Assembly (NCBI GenBank): GCA_964607765.1
Contig: CAZSNT010000042.1
Coordinates: forward strand, 1-60,876
From: CAZSNT01 sp964607765
GTDB lineage: Bacteria; Verrucomicrobiota; Lentisphaeria; Oligosphaerales; JABHEG01
Length of the DNA stretch: 60,876 bases
Direction: 5' to 3'
The stretch's first letter is position 1, and each line of letters opens with the position of its first letter. Shown here in pieces: positions 6,554 to 15,114 of this stretch. A program made the translations under genes and the position numbers. A model generated the notes under the pieces. The model ran no database searches. It had not been told where the DNA came from and saw only the letters and a program-made list of their open reading frames with translations.

Positions 6554-7005
6554 AGAAAATCGCCCGCGTTCTCGAACAGGCGGGGGTGCCGTTCTGCCTC
6601 GTCGGCGGTCTTGCGGTCGGCATTGTCGCCAAGCCCCGTGCCACAGAAGGCATCGACCTGTTGGTGTTGCTCGATGAGGAGCAAATGCCCCAACTCAGAC
6701 GCACACTCAACGAGCACTTCGACGTCATCCAGGACGACACTGTCATGCACTTCGAGCGCGCCACGATCTGGCGCGTCATTGTCCGGGCCACATCCACCGA
6801 CGCCCAGACCTCGGTCCTGCTCGACCTGATTCTGGCAGACAACGACATCTACAGGCACGCCATTGCAGCGTGCCTGAACATTGAGCTCGACGGCGTTACC
6901 ATCCCGGTTGCAGCCCCCGCAGACCTCATCAAGATCAAGCAGCGTGCCGGACGCCCCCAGGACCTGATTGATATCGACGAACTCAAGCGGGCTTTGAACA
7001 ACTGA
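6520..7005 (+). CDS. nucleotidyltransferase-fold protein (AbiEii/DUF6036-like)
   Basis: This 161-residue protein begins with a helix and then PFCLVGGLAVGIVAKPRATE, the GG-x-AV nucleotidyltransferase entry motif, followed by GIDLLVL, where the usual D-x-D pair is reduced to one clear Asp. A later acidic strand is SVLLDLILAD, and the C-terminus DLIKIKQRAGRPQDLIDIDE is typical of AbiEii-like proteins in toxin-antitoxin or abortive-infection pairs. The gene overlaps the small ORF upstream, so translation is probably coupled. The partially degenerate metal site makes activity uncertain. Confidence 0.7.
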   Translation: MDIARSLHETLKKIARVLEQAGVPFCLVGGLAVGIVAKPRATEGIDLLVLLDEEQMPQLRRTLNEHFDVIQDDTVMHFERATIWRVIVRATSTDAQTSVLLDLILADNDIYRHAIAACLNIELDGVTIPVAAPADLIKIKQRAGRPQDLIDIDELKRALNN

Positions 7006-7011
7006 TGGCAG

Positions 7012-7252
7012 ACCACAGATCACGCAGAGAGAACCGCAGATTTCGCAGATGAACGCAGATGGTTTTCTGTATCGGGAGGAGGGGTAGGCTATCCTCGGCG
7101 CGTGTCTCGGAATCAACTATCTAGAGGCCACCGGCCTCCAGGTCGGTTACCTGATCAATTTCGGGCACCACCCCAAACTCCGGTACGAACGCTTGGGACT
7201 AACCCAACCCAGCTGATCCCGAATCCGCGAACATCTGCGCAATCTGCGGTTA
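7012..7252. repeat. CGCAGAT module F: arm R, deleted GxxExxY gene, arm L
   Basis: It has the same composition as module D: a partial arm R from 7012, a full arm R (7032-7062), a remnant gene, and arm L (7221-7252). It starts seven bases after the nucleotidyltransferase stop and ends 31 bases before pseB, so the glycan operon begins directly at the repeat. Confidence 0.75.
7049..7216 (+). pseudogene. GxxExxY protein gene, nonsense mutation plus deletion
   Basis: The 5' end (MNADGFLYREEG) matches the intact copy at 4822. Codon 13 (TAC in the intact gene) is TAG at 7085-7087. After about ten more homologous codons, roughly 240 bases are missing and the sequence resumes in the segment encoding LEATGLQVGYLINFG, ending at TGA 7214-7216. 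The deletion end points differ from those in the copy at 2832, so the two copies decayed independently. Confidence 0.75.
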
Positions 7253-7282
7253 ACCATCAACAATCCAACACTCGAGACAGCC

Positions 7283-8305
7283 ATGTTCAACGACAAGACA
7301 ATCCTGATCACCGGCGGCACGGGATCGTTCGGCAAGAAGACGGTCGAGACCATTTTGGGTCGTTTCTCGCCCCGGAAGCTGATCGTCTTTTCGCGTGACG
7401 AGCTCAAGCAATTCGAGATGGCGCAGAGATTCTCCGTGGCCGACTATCCCTGCATGCGCTACTTCCTCGGCGATGTACGCGACGAACGGCGCCTTGAGGA
7501 AGCATTCCGCGAAGTGGATATCGTGATCCATGCGGCGGCGCTCAAGCAGGTTCCGGCATGCGAGTACAACCCGTTCGAGGCGGTCCGAACCAACGTCTTG
7601 GGCGCACAGAACATCATCCGCGCCGCTATCCAGCAGCGCGTAGAGAAGGTCATCGCGCTGAGCACGGACAAAGCGGCGAACCCGATCAACCTGTACGGCG
7701 CCACCAAGCTCTGCAGCGACAAGCTCTTCATCGCCGGCAACTCCATGAGCGGACAAGCAAGGACTCGGTTCTCCGTGGTCCGATACGGCAATGTGCTGGG
7801 AAGCCGCGGTTCGGTCATCCCGTTTTTCCTCAAGAAGCGTCACGAGGGAGTGCTGCCCATTACCGACGAACGCATGACGCGGTTCTGGATCACCCTCCAG
7901 GAGGCAGTCGAATTCGTGCTGACCAACCTCGAACGCATGCACGGTGGAGAACTCTTCGTCCCCAAGATCCCGAGCTGCACTATCGTGGATCTGGCAAGAG
8001 CCATCGCCCCGGACTGCGATCTCGAGTTCGTGGGAATCCGGCCCGGCGAGAAACTGCATGAGGTACTCGTGCCGGTCGACGAAGCCCGACGAGCGTTGGA
8101 GTTCGAGAATCACTATGTGGTGCAGCCCGACTTCCGTTGGTGGACCCGCAGCGAAACTCTCGGGAATGCTGGGGGCCACGCCTGCCCTGAAGACTTCTCC
8201 TATGCGAGCGACACAAACAGCCAGTGGCTCACTACGTACCAGCTCGGGGAGATGATCGCACAGTTGGACTTGCCCGAAGCACAACAGTGGGCAGCCGAAA
8301 GATAG
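7283..8305 (+). CDS. pseB: UDP-N-acetylglucosamine 4,6-dehydratase (inverting)
   Basis: This 340-residue SDR enzyme of the PseB/FlaA1 type performs the first step toward pseudaminic acid, removing water from UDP-GlcNAc with C5 inversion. Visible are the nucleotide-binding ILITGGTGSFGKK (about residues 7-19), the active-site region LSTDKAANPINLYGATK with Y-x3-K (near residues 139-143), and the family ending region GIRPGEKLHEVLV. ATG 7283 gives the standard N-terminus. It is the first gene of the long plus-strand run, 31 bases after repeat arm L, while the rest of the pse pathway resumes only at 18536. Confidence 0.9.
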   Translation: MFNDKTILITGGTGSFGKKTVETILGRFSPRKLIVFSRDELKQFEMAQRFSVADYPCMRYFLGDVRDERRLEEAFREVDIVIHAAALKQVPACEYNPFEAVRTNVLGAQNIIRAAIQQRVEKVIALSTDKAANPINLYGATKLCSDKLFIAGNSMSGQARTRFSVVRYGNVLGSRGSVIPFFLKKRHEGVLPITDERMTRFWITLQEAVEFVLTNLERMHGGELFVPKIPSCTIVDLARAIAPDCDLEFVGIRPGEKLHEVLVPVDEARRALEFENHYVVQPDFRWWTRSETLGNAGGHACPEDFSYASDTNSQWLTTYQLGEMIAQLDLPEAQQWAAER

Positions 8306-8347
8306 AGCGCTTCAGGCCCTCAGGTATCTCGACGAATCGATCACGGC

Positions 8348-9052
8348 GTGAAAATCGGCACAGTAGTCCAGGCCCGGATGAGCTCCACCAGGCTCCCGGG
8401 CAAGATCCTCAAGTCAATGGGCGGCCGCCCCATGCTTCAGTACCTTCTTGAGAGGCTGGAGCGTGGTGCCGGCGCTGATCTGACTGTGGTTGCCACTTCA
8501 GAGGACTCGAGTGATACGCCTGTCGCACATTTCTGCCGCGAGATCGGCGTCCCCTGCTACCGCGGTCCTCTGCACAACGTAGCGCAGCGATTTCTGGAAG
8601 TGGCAGATGCGTTTGGGTTGGATGCACTCGTCAGGCTCAGTGGCGACAGCCCGTTACTCGATCAGAGCCTTGTCGCGAAGGCGATCGACATTTACCTCAG
8701 TGGTGACTTCGACCTAGCGACCAACATAGTCGTTCGTACGTTCCCAAAAGGGCAGTCGGTCGAGGTGTTGCGGACGGACACGTTCAGAGCCGCCGTGCCG
8801 GAATTCCAGGACGCCCGGGACCTCGAGCACGTGACGCCCTACTTCTACCGAAACGCAGGCCGCTTCCGGATTGCAGACTTCCAGCACGAAGCGAACTGCG
8901 GGAAGGAGTCGTTGGTCGTCGACACTCCCACGGACTTCAACACGGTCGAACGTGTCCTCGCGACACTGCGCCAGCCGCACTGGACATATGGCTGGGAGGA
9001 ACTGCTGCAGATCAAGCAGCAGCTGTCATCCGCGGAGATCACACCAGCATGA
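8348..9052 (+). CDS. SpsF-like cytidylyltransferase-family protein
   Basis: This 234-residue protein belongs to the SpsF/NeuA-like nucleotidyltransferases. GTVVQARMSSTRLPGKIL (about residues 3-20) is the CTP-binding loop with R and K, and VRLSGDSPLLDQSLV carries the metal-binding Asp. Members occur in nonulosonate and other surface-sugar clusters and probably activate an acidic sugar with CMP. A GTG start at 8348 is used because no ATG lies near the conserved N-terminus. The stop overlaps the next gene by ATGA. A separate, more canonical CMP-nonulosonate transferase lies at 25685, so this one likely serves a second sugar. Confidence 0.8.
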   Translation: MKIGTVVQARMSSTRLPGKILKSMGGRPMLQYLLERLERGAGADLTVVATSEDSSDTPVAHFCREIGVPCYRGPLHNVAQRFLEVADAFGLDALVRLSGDSPLLDQSLVAKAIDIYLSGDFDLATNIVVRTFPKGQSVEVLRTDTFRAAVPEFQDARDLEHVTPYFYRNAGRFRIADFQHEANCGKESLVVDTPTDFNTVERVLATLRQPHWTYGWEELLQIKQQLSSAEITPA

Positions 9053-10059
9053 CGACGCTTAGAGCAGGGATCATCGGTCTGGGAGTCGGCGAGAAGCACG
9101 CTGCCGCCTTCGACACCCACCCCTACTGTGAAGTGGCGGCCCTTTGTGACATCGCGGAGGATAGGCTCAGCGACGTCGGAGCCGACTATCCTCGTGCCGG
9201 GAGGACGCAGTCGTGGCAGGAGATCATCAGCGATCCATCTATCGACATTGTGTCCGTAGCGAGTTACGATGACGTCCATGCGGAGCAGGTGATCGGGGCT
9301 CTGAGCAGTGGCAAGCATGTCTTCGCCGAGAAGCCGCTGTGCCTCCATCCTGCGGAAGCCCGGGGCATCCGTCAGGCTTTGACGAGCTCCAAGGGACTGC
9401 GCCTCTCGTCCAACCTCAACCTGCGGACCTGCCCGCGTTTCATGGCCGTGAGAGACAACATCCGCTCCGGCAATATGGGAGAGGTCTTTCATGCGGAAGC
9501 GGACTACCTCTGGGGACGGCGCTGGAAGCTCACAGATGGTTGGCGCAAGGACATGCCGTTCTACTCAATCATCCACGGCGCTGCAGTACACATGGTTGAT
9601 CTCATCATGTGGTTGACTGACAGCCGACCTACCGAGGTGCAAGGCTACGGCAACCGGATCGCAACCGCGCGATCGGAGTTTCGATTCAACGACTTCGCGG
9701 CTGTCCTCTTGCAGTTCGAGAATGGCATGACCGCCAAAGTTGCTGCCAGCGGCGCTTGTGTGCACCCGCATTTCCACCGAGTCACCGTCTTTGGCACGCA
9801 GCAGACATTCCTGCACGACATGGAGGGCGCGAAGATCGTGAGTTCATCTGCCTCCGAGGAGCCCCCGACTCCAGTCGAGGAGAACTATCCGGGGGTGGAC
9901 CGGAAGGCAAATGTCATCACGTCGTTCATCGACTCCATCCTGGATGCCGCTGTGCAACCAGTTGTCTCGACAGAGGATGTCTTCGCCACCATGGCGGTCT
10001 GTTTCGCCGCCGAAGCCGCGATCACCCGAGGCAAGCCGGTTCGAATCGACTATCTGTAG
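9049..10059 (+). CDS. Gfo/Idh/MocA-family NAD(P)-dependent oxidoreductase
   Basis: This 336-residue protein has an N-terminal Rossmann fold with IIGLGVGEKHAAAF (about residues 7-20) and the EKPLCLHPAEA motif (about residues 99-109) in which Lys acts in catalysis. A C-terminal alpha/beta dimer domain starts near FHAEADYLWGRRW. Family members oxidise or reduce a sugar hydroxyl or keto group, often on nucleotide sugars before transamination. Its position between the SpsF-like and aminotransferase genes suggests that it prepares a keto-sugar for the DegT enzyme. The exact substrate cannot be read from the sequence. Confidence 0.85.
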   Translation: MTTLRAGIIGLGVGEKHAAAFDTHPYCEVAALCDIAEDRLSDVGADYPRAGRTQSWQEIISDPSIDIVSVASYDDVHAEQVIGALSSGKHVFAEKPLCLHPAEARGIRQALTSSKGLRLSSNLNLRTCPRFMAVRDNIRSGNMGEVFHAEADYLWGRRWKLTDGWRKDMPFYSIIHGAAVHMVDLIMWLTDSRPTEVQGYGNRIATARSEFRFNDFAAVLLQFENGMTAKVAASGACVHPHFHRVTVFGTQQTFLHDMEGAKIVSSSASEEPPTPVEENYPGVDRKANVITSFIDSILDAAVQPVVSTEDVFATMAVCFAAEAAITRGKPVRIDYL

Positions 10060-10070
10060 GTAGGAGAACC

Positions 10071-11222
10071 ATGAAGTCAATCCCCTTTGGCCGCCCAATC
10101 CTGGGTGATGAAGAGAAGCAGGCCGTCCTGGCCGTCATGGACAGCGGCATCCTGGCCCACGGCAAACGACTCGAGCAGTTCGAGCAGGACTTTGCCGCGT
10201 TCACCGGCGCGCCCCATGCGGTTGCCGTAGCCAACTGCACGGCCGCCATGCACCTGGTCTATTTCTGCCTCGGCATCGGCCCGGGTGACGAGGTTGTAGT
10301 TCCTGCGCAGACGCATGTCGCCACGGCGCACGCAGTGGAGCTCGCCGGCGCGACCCCCGTATTTGTGGATGCCGAACCGCGAACAGGGAACATCGATATC
10401 CCCCGAATCGAGGCAGCCATCACTCCCCGTACGAAAGCCATCGCGATTGTCCACTTTCTCGGCATGCCAGTGGACATGGCCGCCTTGGGACAGGTCGCGG
10501 ACGAACATGGGCTGCCGATCGTCGAGGACTGTGCTTTGGCCATCGGTTCGACCTTCAAAGGGATCCACGCGGGTCTGCATGGGATCGCGGGTTGCTTCTC
10601 GTTCTATCCAGTGAAACACATCACCACGGCTGAGGGGGGCATGCTCATCACACGGGATGCCGATCTGGCGCACAAGATCCGCAAGGCACGCGCATTCGGA
10701 ATGGACAAACACGTGGGCGAGCGGACCGTGCCCGGGATGTACGACGTCTTGAGCCTGGGCTTCAACTACCGCATGAACGACGTCTGCGCCGCGATTGGCG
10801 TGGAACAGATGAAGCGAGTGCCGAGCTTCCTTGAGCAGCGGGCAAACAACCATCAGGCGTTGACCGCCCTGTTGAAGCACGTTGGGGGGATTGACCTGCT
10901 GGAGTCGAGCGACGATGCCTTCCAGAGCTCATACTACTGCCTGAGCGTTATCCTTGACGATGCCATTGCCGCCAGGCGCCTGGAAGTCATCCAAGGCTTG
11001 AGGTCACGCGGCGTAGGGACGAGCATCTACTACCCGCAGCCGGTTCCGCGCATGTCTTACTACGCCGAAAAGTACGGCTATGATTGCACGCGTTTCCCCG
11101 TCGCCGAGATGATCAGTGACCGCTCGATAGCACTGCCTGTCGGCCCGCATGTATCGGGTGGCGATGTGAGAACGATTGCAGAGGCCGTGGCGACCACATT
11201 GCACGACGTGTTTGGAGGATAG
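10071..11222 (+). CDS. DegT/DnrJ/EryC1/StrS-family aminotransferase
   Basis: This 383-residue PLP enzyme transaminates a nucleotide-linked keto-sugar. The PLP lysine is in YPVKHITTAEGG (about residue 182). VANCTAAMHLV binds the cofactor phosphate, and VEDCALAIGS holds the Asp contacting the PLP ring. ATG at 10071 follows TAGGAGAA (10061-10068), a strong ribosome site; longer in-frame extension overlaps the upstream gene and lacks homology. With the Gfo/Idh protein upstream it forms an oxidase-aminotransferase pair. It is distinct from the PseC-like enzyme at 18536. Confidence 0.88.
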   Translation: MKSIPFGRPILGDEEKQAVLAVMDSGILAHGKRLEQFEQDFAAFTGAPHAVAVANCTAAMHLVYFCLGIGPGDEVVVPAQTHVATAHAVELAGATPVFVDAEPRTGNIDIPRIEAAITPRTKAIAIVHFLGMPVDMAALGQVADEHGLPIVEDCALAIGSTFKGIHAGLHGIAGCFSFYPVKHITTAEGGMLITRDADLAHKIRKARAFGMDKHVGERTVPGMYDVLSLGFNYRMNDVCAAIGVEQMKRVPSFLEQRANNHQALTALLKHVGGIDLLESSDDAFQSSYYCLSVILDDAIAARRLEVIQGLRSRGVGTSIYYPQPVPRMSYYAEKYGYDCTRFPVAEMISDRSIALPVGPHVSGGDVRTIAEAVATTLHDVFGG

Positions 11223-11226
11223 TCCA

Positions 11227-12282
11227 GTGACGAAGGACATCAAGGGAATGCGGGTAGCGCTGATCGGCGGCGCGGGTTTCATCGGCCACAACCTGGCCGT
11301 GGCTCTCCGGGAGGCCGGGGCACAGGTCTCGGTCATCGACGGTCTGTCGGTTAACAACTTCCTGACGTTCAGATCTACCGAGGACAAAGTGCAGAACCGT
11401 GAGCACTACCTCAAGATCATCCAGCAGAGACTTGACCTCCTCTATGATAGAGATATCCCCTTGTATGTGCAGGATGCCCGGGACTACCATGCTCTCTCGA
11501 AGCTGATCACCGAGATACGGCCACAGGCGGTAGTTCACCTTGCCGCGGTGGCCCACGCAGGCAAGTCCAACAAGGATCCCTACAGTACGTTCGACCACAG
11601 TCTCCGGACCCTCGAGAATGCTCTGGACAGCGCGCGGAAGCACGTTGAGCACTTTGTCTACTTTTCCTCAAGCATGGTCTACGGCAATTTCAGTGACGAT
11701 GAAGTGACCGAAGAGACACGTTGCGAGCCAATCGGTATCTACGGAGCTCTGAAATACGCGGGAGAGAAGATAGTCATCGCATACAATCAGGTGTTTGACC
11801 TGCCTTACACGATCGTGAGGCCCTCCGCGCTTTACGGTCCCCGTTGCGTGAGCCGTCGCGTAGGGCAGATCTTCATCGAGAACGCGATGCAGGGCTTGGA
11901 CATCACGGTTCAGGGAGACGGCGGAGACAGACTGGACTTCACCTACATCGACGACCTCTGCCACGGACTCATGCAGGTCCTGACGCATGACAACGCGATC
12001 AACCAGACCTTCAATCTGACCTATGGCGAGAGCCGGTCGATTGCCCAAATGGTCGAGATCCTCAAGACGGAGTTCCCGGACCTGGCAGTGCACTACGAGG
12101 CGCGTGACCGCTTGACCCCAAAACGCGGAACGCTGAGGATAGACAAGGCCAGGGAACTCATCGACTACGCCCCGGCCTGGCCTTTGAGTAAGGGACTGCT
12201 CGAGTACTGCAGGTGGTACAAGTCACTGGATTGGTTCGAGAACGGACCGGGGCGGGGACTCGCCGGGCTGCGCATGCCGTGA
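11227..12282 (+). CDS. NAD-dependent sugar epimerase/dehydratase (extended SDR)
   Basis: This 351-residue protein has the nucleotide-binding VALIGGAGFIGHNLA (about residues 9-23), SSSMVYG with the catalytic Ser, and YGALKYAGEK with Y-x3-K (near residues 174-178). FTYIDDLCHGL is typical of UDP-sugar 4-epimerases and dehydratases. A GTG at 11227 is the only start near the Rossmann strand. It starts four bases after the aminotransferase stop, so the two are co-transcribed. The substrate is probably the same nucleotide sugar handled by the neighbouring aminotransferase and formyltransferases. Confidence 0.85.
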   Translation: MTKDIKGMRVALIGGAGFIGHNLAVALREAGAQVSVIDGLSVNNFLTFRSTEDKVQNREHYLKIIQQRLDLLYDRDIPLYVQDARDYHALSKLITEIRPQAVVHLAAVAHAGKSNKDPYSTFDHSLRTLENALDSARKHVEHFVYFSSSMVYGNFSDDEVTEETRCEPIGIYGALKYAGEKIVIAYNQVFDLPYTIVRPSALYGPRCVSRRVGQIFIENAMQGLDITVQGDGGDRLDFTYIDDLCHGLMQVLTHDNAINQTFNLTYGESRSIAQMVEILKTEFPDLAVHYEARDRLTPKRGTLRIDKARELIDYAPAWPLSKGLLEYCRWYKSLDWFENGPGRGLAGLRMP

Positions 12283-12397
12283 GCTGCCCGTGCCACGGGG
12301 GGACCGGGTCGATCTCTCTGCCGGCGACGCTGGCAGACGTCCCGAGCTACACACCCGATCCAGGAACCGCACCGGCGAAAGAAGAGGCAAGAAGCGC

Positions 12398-13339
12398 GTG
12401 AGGATCATCTACTGGGCCAAGGGAGAACGCGGCGCACGGTGCCTGCGGGCCTTATTGGAGGATGGCTGGGATGTTGACATGGTGGTGACCCACCCAACTG
12501 ACGGCAAGCCAGCGGGTGTCGTGGCCGACCTAGCCAGGGCGACTGGCAAGGACGTCATTGCTCCAGAGAATCCCAACGCCCGGGAGGTGGAAGAGCTCTT
12601 GCGGCGGCGGAAGGCCGACCTGTTCATTCTCGGCGGATATGGCAAGATTCTGAAGCCGAACACCATCGACATCCCCCGTCTGATGACCATCAATCTGCAC
12701 GGGGGCAGACTCCCTGACTACCGCGGCTCATCGCCCATGAACTGGTCTCTGATCAATGGAGAGGCATCGTTTGGGCTGAGTATCATTCAGGTTGACAGCG
12801 GCGTTGACACCGGCCCGATTCTCTGCATGCGGGAATTCCCCATTGGGCCTGATGCTACGATCGTCGATCTGCATGCTGTAGCAAATGAGCAGTTCCCGCT
12901 GATGCTTCTCGAAGTGCTCGCGCAGCTCGCAGACGACAGGCTCAGGCCGATCCCACAAGACCGCACGACCGGCCGTTACTACCCGCTCCGATTCCCCGAA
13001 GATGGGATGCTGTTCTGGGATGAACTGACTGCAGTGCAGGTGCACAACAGGATACGCGCCTTGACCGCCCCCTACCCTTGCGCAAGGTGCTTCCTCGACG
13101 GAAGAGAAGTGAAGCTGGTCCGCTCCGAACTATGCTCTCCCCCGTTCTTCGGCGAACCGGGCCGGATCTACCGCAAGAGAGAGCGAGGCCTGCTGGTTTG
13201 CGCCAAGGACAGATCCCTGTGGATCACCAAGGCCATTTTCGCAGACAACGGCGAGTCTGTGTACGACAGCGCGGCTCGCTACGAGAAGTTCGCCACAATC
13301 AGGGGCTCGCTGGCCGCGATGATGGCCAAGCGCCCGTGA
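12398..13339 (+). CDS. formyltransferase-family protein (sugar N-formyltransferase candidate)
   Basis: This 313-residue protein has the Met-tRNA-formyltransferase-type fold. The catalytic trio is visible as N and H in TINLHGG and D in SGVDTGPIL, with the family motif GGRLPDYRGSSPMNWSLI between them. A smaller C-terminal domain (about residues 205-300) starts near FWDELTAVQVHNRIRALTAP, resembling the FMT C-terminal barrel. In glycan clusters such proteins place N-formyl groups on amino-sugars using N10-formyl-THF. GTG 12398 is chosen at the first strand (RIIYWAKGERG). It is one of two formyltransferases in this cassette. Confidence 0.82.
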   Translation: MRIIYWAKGERGARCLRALLEDGWDVDMVVTHPTDGKPAGVVADLARATGKDVIAPENPNAREVEELLRRRKADLFILGGYGKILKPNTIDIPRLMTINLHGGRLPDYRGSSPMNWSLINGEASFGLSIIQVDSGVDTGPILCMREFPIGPDATIVDLHAVANEQFPLMLLEVLAQLADDRLRPIPQDRTTGRYYPLRFPEDGMLFWDELTAVQVHNRIRALTAPYPCARCFLDGREVKLVRSELCSPPFFGEPGRIYRKRERGLLVCAKDRSLWITKAIFADNGESVYDSAARYEKFATIRGSLAAMMAKRP

Positions 13340-13384
13340 GCTCCCGCAATGGGCAAACACTGCCTCCCTTTTGAGGTCGACTGC

Positions 13385-14407
13385 ATGAAGATCAGCCATT
13401 TAGACACTTCCGAGAAGGTCCTCATCGTAGCCGAGGTAGGCAACAACCACGAAGGGGACTACGCACTTGCGCAGGATCTGATCCGGCTGGCTGCGGATGC
13501 AGGCGCTGATGCGGTCAAGTTCCAGACGTTCCGACCGGAACACTACGTGAGCTCGAGCAATCCCGAGCGACTCGCCCGTCTCCAGCAATTCGCCCTGTCA
13601 TTCGACCAGTTTGCCGCACTCGCGGAGCTGGCGGAGCAGAACGGACTCGTCTTCTTGTCCACTCCTTTTGACTTGGAGAGTGCACGACTGGTAGCACGCA
13701 TTGCACCGGCGGTCAAAGTCTCCTCAAGTGACAACACCTTTTACCCATTGCTCGAGGCCATATCGGAGACAGGCAAGCCGGTCCTCCTTTCCACCGGCCT
13801 CATCGATCTGCCGTCGCTGCGGCAGACAGTCCATCTGGTTACGCGCATTTGGGATGATGCTGGTGTGTGTCCGGGACTGGCGCTGCTGCACTGCGTCAGC
13901 GCCTATCCCGTCCCGCCCGAGGAGGCCTGCCTGGCGAACATCACAGCTTTGGCCGCGGAATTCCCTCAGGCGACGGTTGGCTACTCCGACCACACTCTCG
14001 GTATGGAGGCCGCTGTTCTTGCCGTTGCGGCTGGCGCACGAGTGATAGAGAAGCATTTCACCATCGACAAACGCTACTCGGACTTCCGGGACCACGAACT
14101 CTCGGCAGACCCGGAGGACATGCGCGAGCTCGTTCGGCGAGTCCGGGAAGCGGAGGCGCTGCTGGGCGACGGCGACCTACGGGTTCGTGCCTGTGAGCAA
14201 GGGAACGCTGCCGCCATGAGACGCTCCATCGTAGCGACCCACAACCTGGAAGTGGGGCACGTTGTCTGCGCCGACGACATCACTTGGACGCGGCCGGCAG
14301 GCGGCCTGCCTCCCGGCTCTGAGGCGAAGCTCATGGGAAAGGTCGTCAGACGCCGGGTCGCGGCGTGGCAACCGATCGCTCTGGAGGCGGTAGGAGGCGG
14401 GGAGTGA
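13385..14407 (+). CDS. NeuB/SpsE-family nonulosonate synthase, copy 1
   Basis: This 340-residue TIM-barrel enzyme condenses phosphoenolpyruvate with a hexosamine derivative to make a nine-carbon acid. Signs are VLIVAEVGNNHEGDYALA, GADAVKFQTF, STPFDLESA, the SAYPVPPEE segment, YSDHTLG and VIEKHFTIDK. The C-terminal SAF (antifreeze-like) domain begins near RRSIVATHNLEVG. ATG 13385 (MKISHLD) is preferred over 13349, whose extra residues have no family match. It lies in the formyltransferase cassette and differs clearly from the synthase at 23904, so two acids or two variants are likely. Confidence 0.88.
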   Translation: MKISHLDTSEKVLIVAEVGNNHEGDYALAQDLIRLAADAGADAVKFQTFRPEHYVSSSNPERLARLQQFALSFDQFAALAELAEQNGLVFLSTPFDLESARLVARIAPAVKVSSSDNTFYPLLEAISETGKPVLLSTGLIDLPSLRQTVHLVTRIWDDAGVCPGLALLHCVSAYPVPPEEACLANITALAAEFPQATVGYSDHTLGMEAAVLAVAAGARVIEKHFTIDKRYSDFRDHELSADPEDMRELVRRVREAEALLGDGDLRVRACEQGNAAAMRRSIVATHNLEVGHVVCADDITWTRPAGGLPPGSEAKLMGKVVRRRVAAWQPIALEAVGGGE

Positions 14408-15114
14408 GACTGGTAATCCTCACAACTGAAACGACTCACCACGCGTACTTCGTGCGAGAGATCGCCGCCCGCTTCGACGTCTCACGTGTCTTGGTGGAGA
14501 CTCACTCCTACGCAGCCCCGTTCGAGACACATACGACCATCGAGGACAGGCGAGATGAGTTCGAGCGTGCAGCCTTCTTCGGAGGGAGAGACGTCTCCAT
14601 CGGCGACTTTGCTGATACGGTCTGTGTCTCACGCTGCAACACATCCCGAGCGATTGATGTGCTCACCGATCTGCGACCGGATGTCGTCGTCGTGTTCGGC
14701 ACGGGGAAGCTGTCGCCGGATGTCATCTCGACGTGCCCAGATGGTATCGTGAATCTGCATGGTGGCGCCCCTGAGGCCTACCGCGGGTTGGACTCACACT
14801 ATTGGGCCATCTACCACAGAGACTTCGAGGCCCTCGTCACAACGCTTCACCGCGTGAACCCGGAGCTTGACGACGGAGAGATCATCCTACAGGGCAGTAT
14901 CCCGCTGCACCGCGGGATGGAGCTTTTCGAGCTTCGGCGATTCAACACGGAAGTGTGCGCTCAGCTCACGCTTCAGGCATTGGAGTCCCGGCGCGATGAC
15001 GGCAGATTCCGTTCGCGCCCCCAAGAAGGGGTCGGCCGCTATTACTCCTTCATGCCGGCCGTGCTCAAGTCAACAGTCGACAAGTACTTCAGAGCTTTCA
15101 CTGAGAAACTGTGA
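14404..15114 (+). CDS. second formyltransferase-family protein
   Basis: This compact 236-residue protein consists only of the formyltransferase catalytic domain. N and H are in GIVNLHGGAPEAYRGLDSHY and the acidic residue is in ELDDGEIILQG. The N-terminus VILTTETTHHAYFVREIA reads as the nucleotide-type Rossmann strand and helix, and there is no C-terminal barrel. GTG 14404 overlaps the synthase stop, indicating translational coupling with it. Together with the gene at 12398 this gives two formyl transfers, perhaps at two amino positions of the same sugar (inference). Confidence 0.8.
   Translation: MRLVILTTETTHHAYFVREIAARFDVSRVLVETHSYAAPFETHTTIEDRRDEFERAAFFGGRDVSIGDFADTVCVSRCNTSRAIDVLTDLRPDVVVVFGTGKLSPDVISTCPDGIVNLHGGAPEAYRGLDSHYWAIYHRDFEALVTTLHRVNPELDDGEIILQGSIPLHRGMELFELRRFNTEVCAQLTLQALESRRDDGRFRSRPQEGVGRYYSFMPAVLKSTVDKYFRAFTEKL

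Noticed and set aside
2815..7252. CRISPR-like appearance of the repeated CGCAGAT units
   Set aside because: Units are imperfect, come in two inverted forms, and are spaced irregularly by genes or filler; there are no short uniform spacers and no Cas genes.
2815..7252. True integron attC array
   Set aside because: Neither the conserved GTTRRRY/RYYYAAC cores in attC arrangement nor an integrase gene is visible; only the layout is similar.
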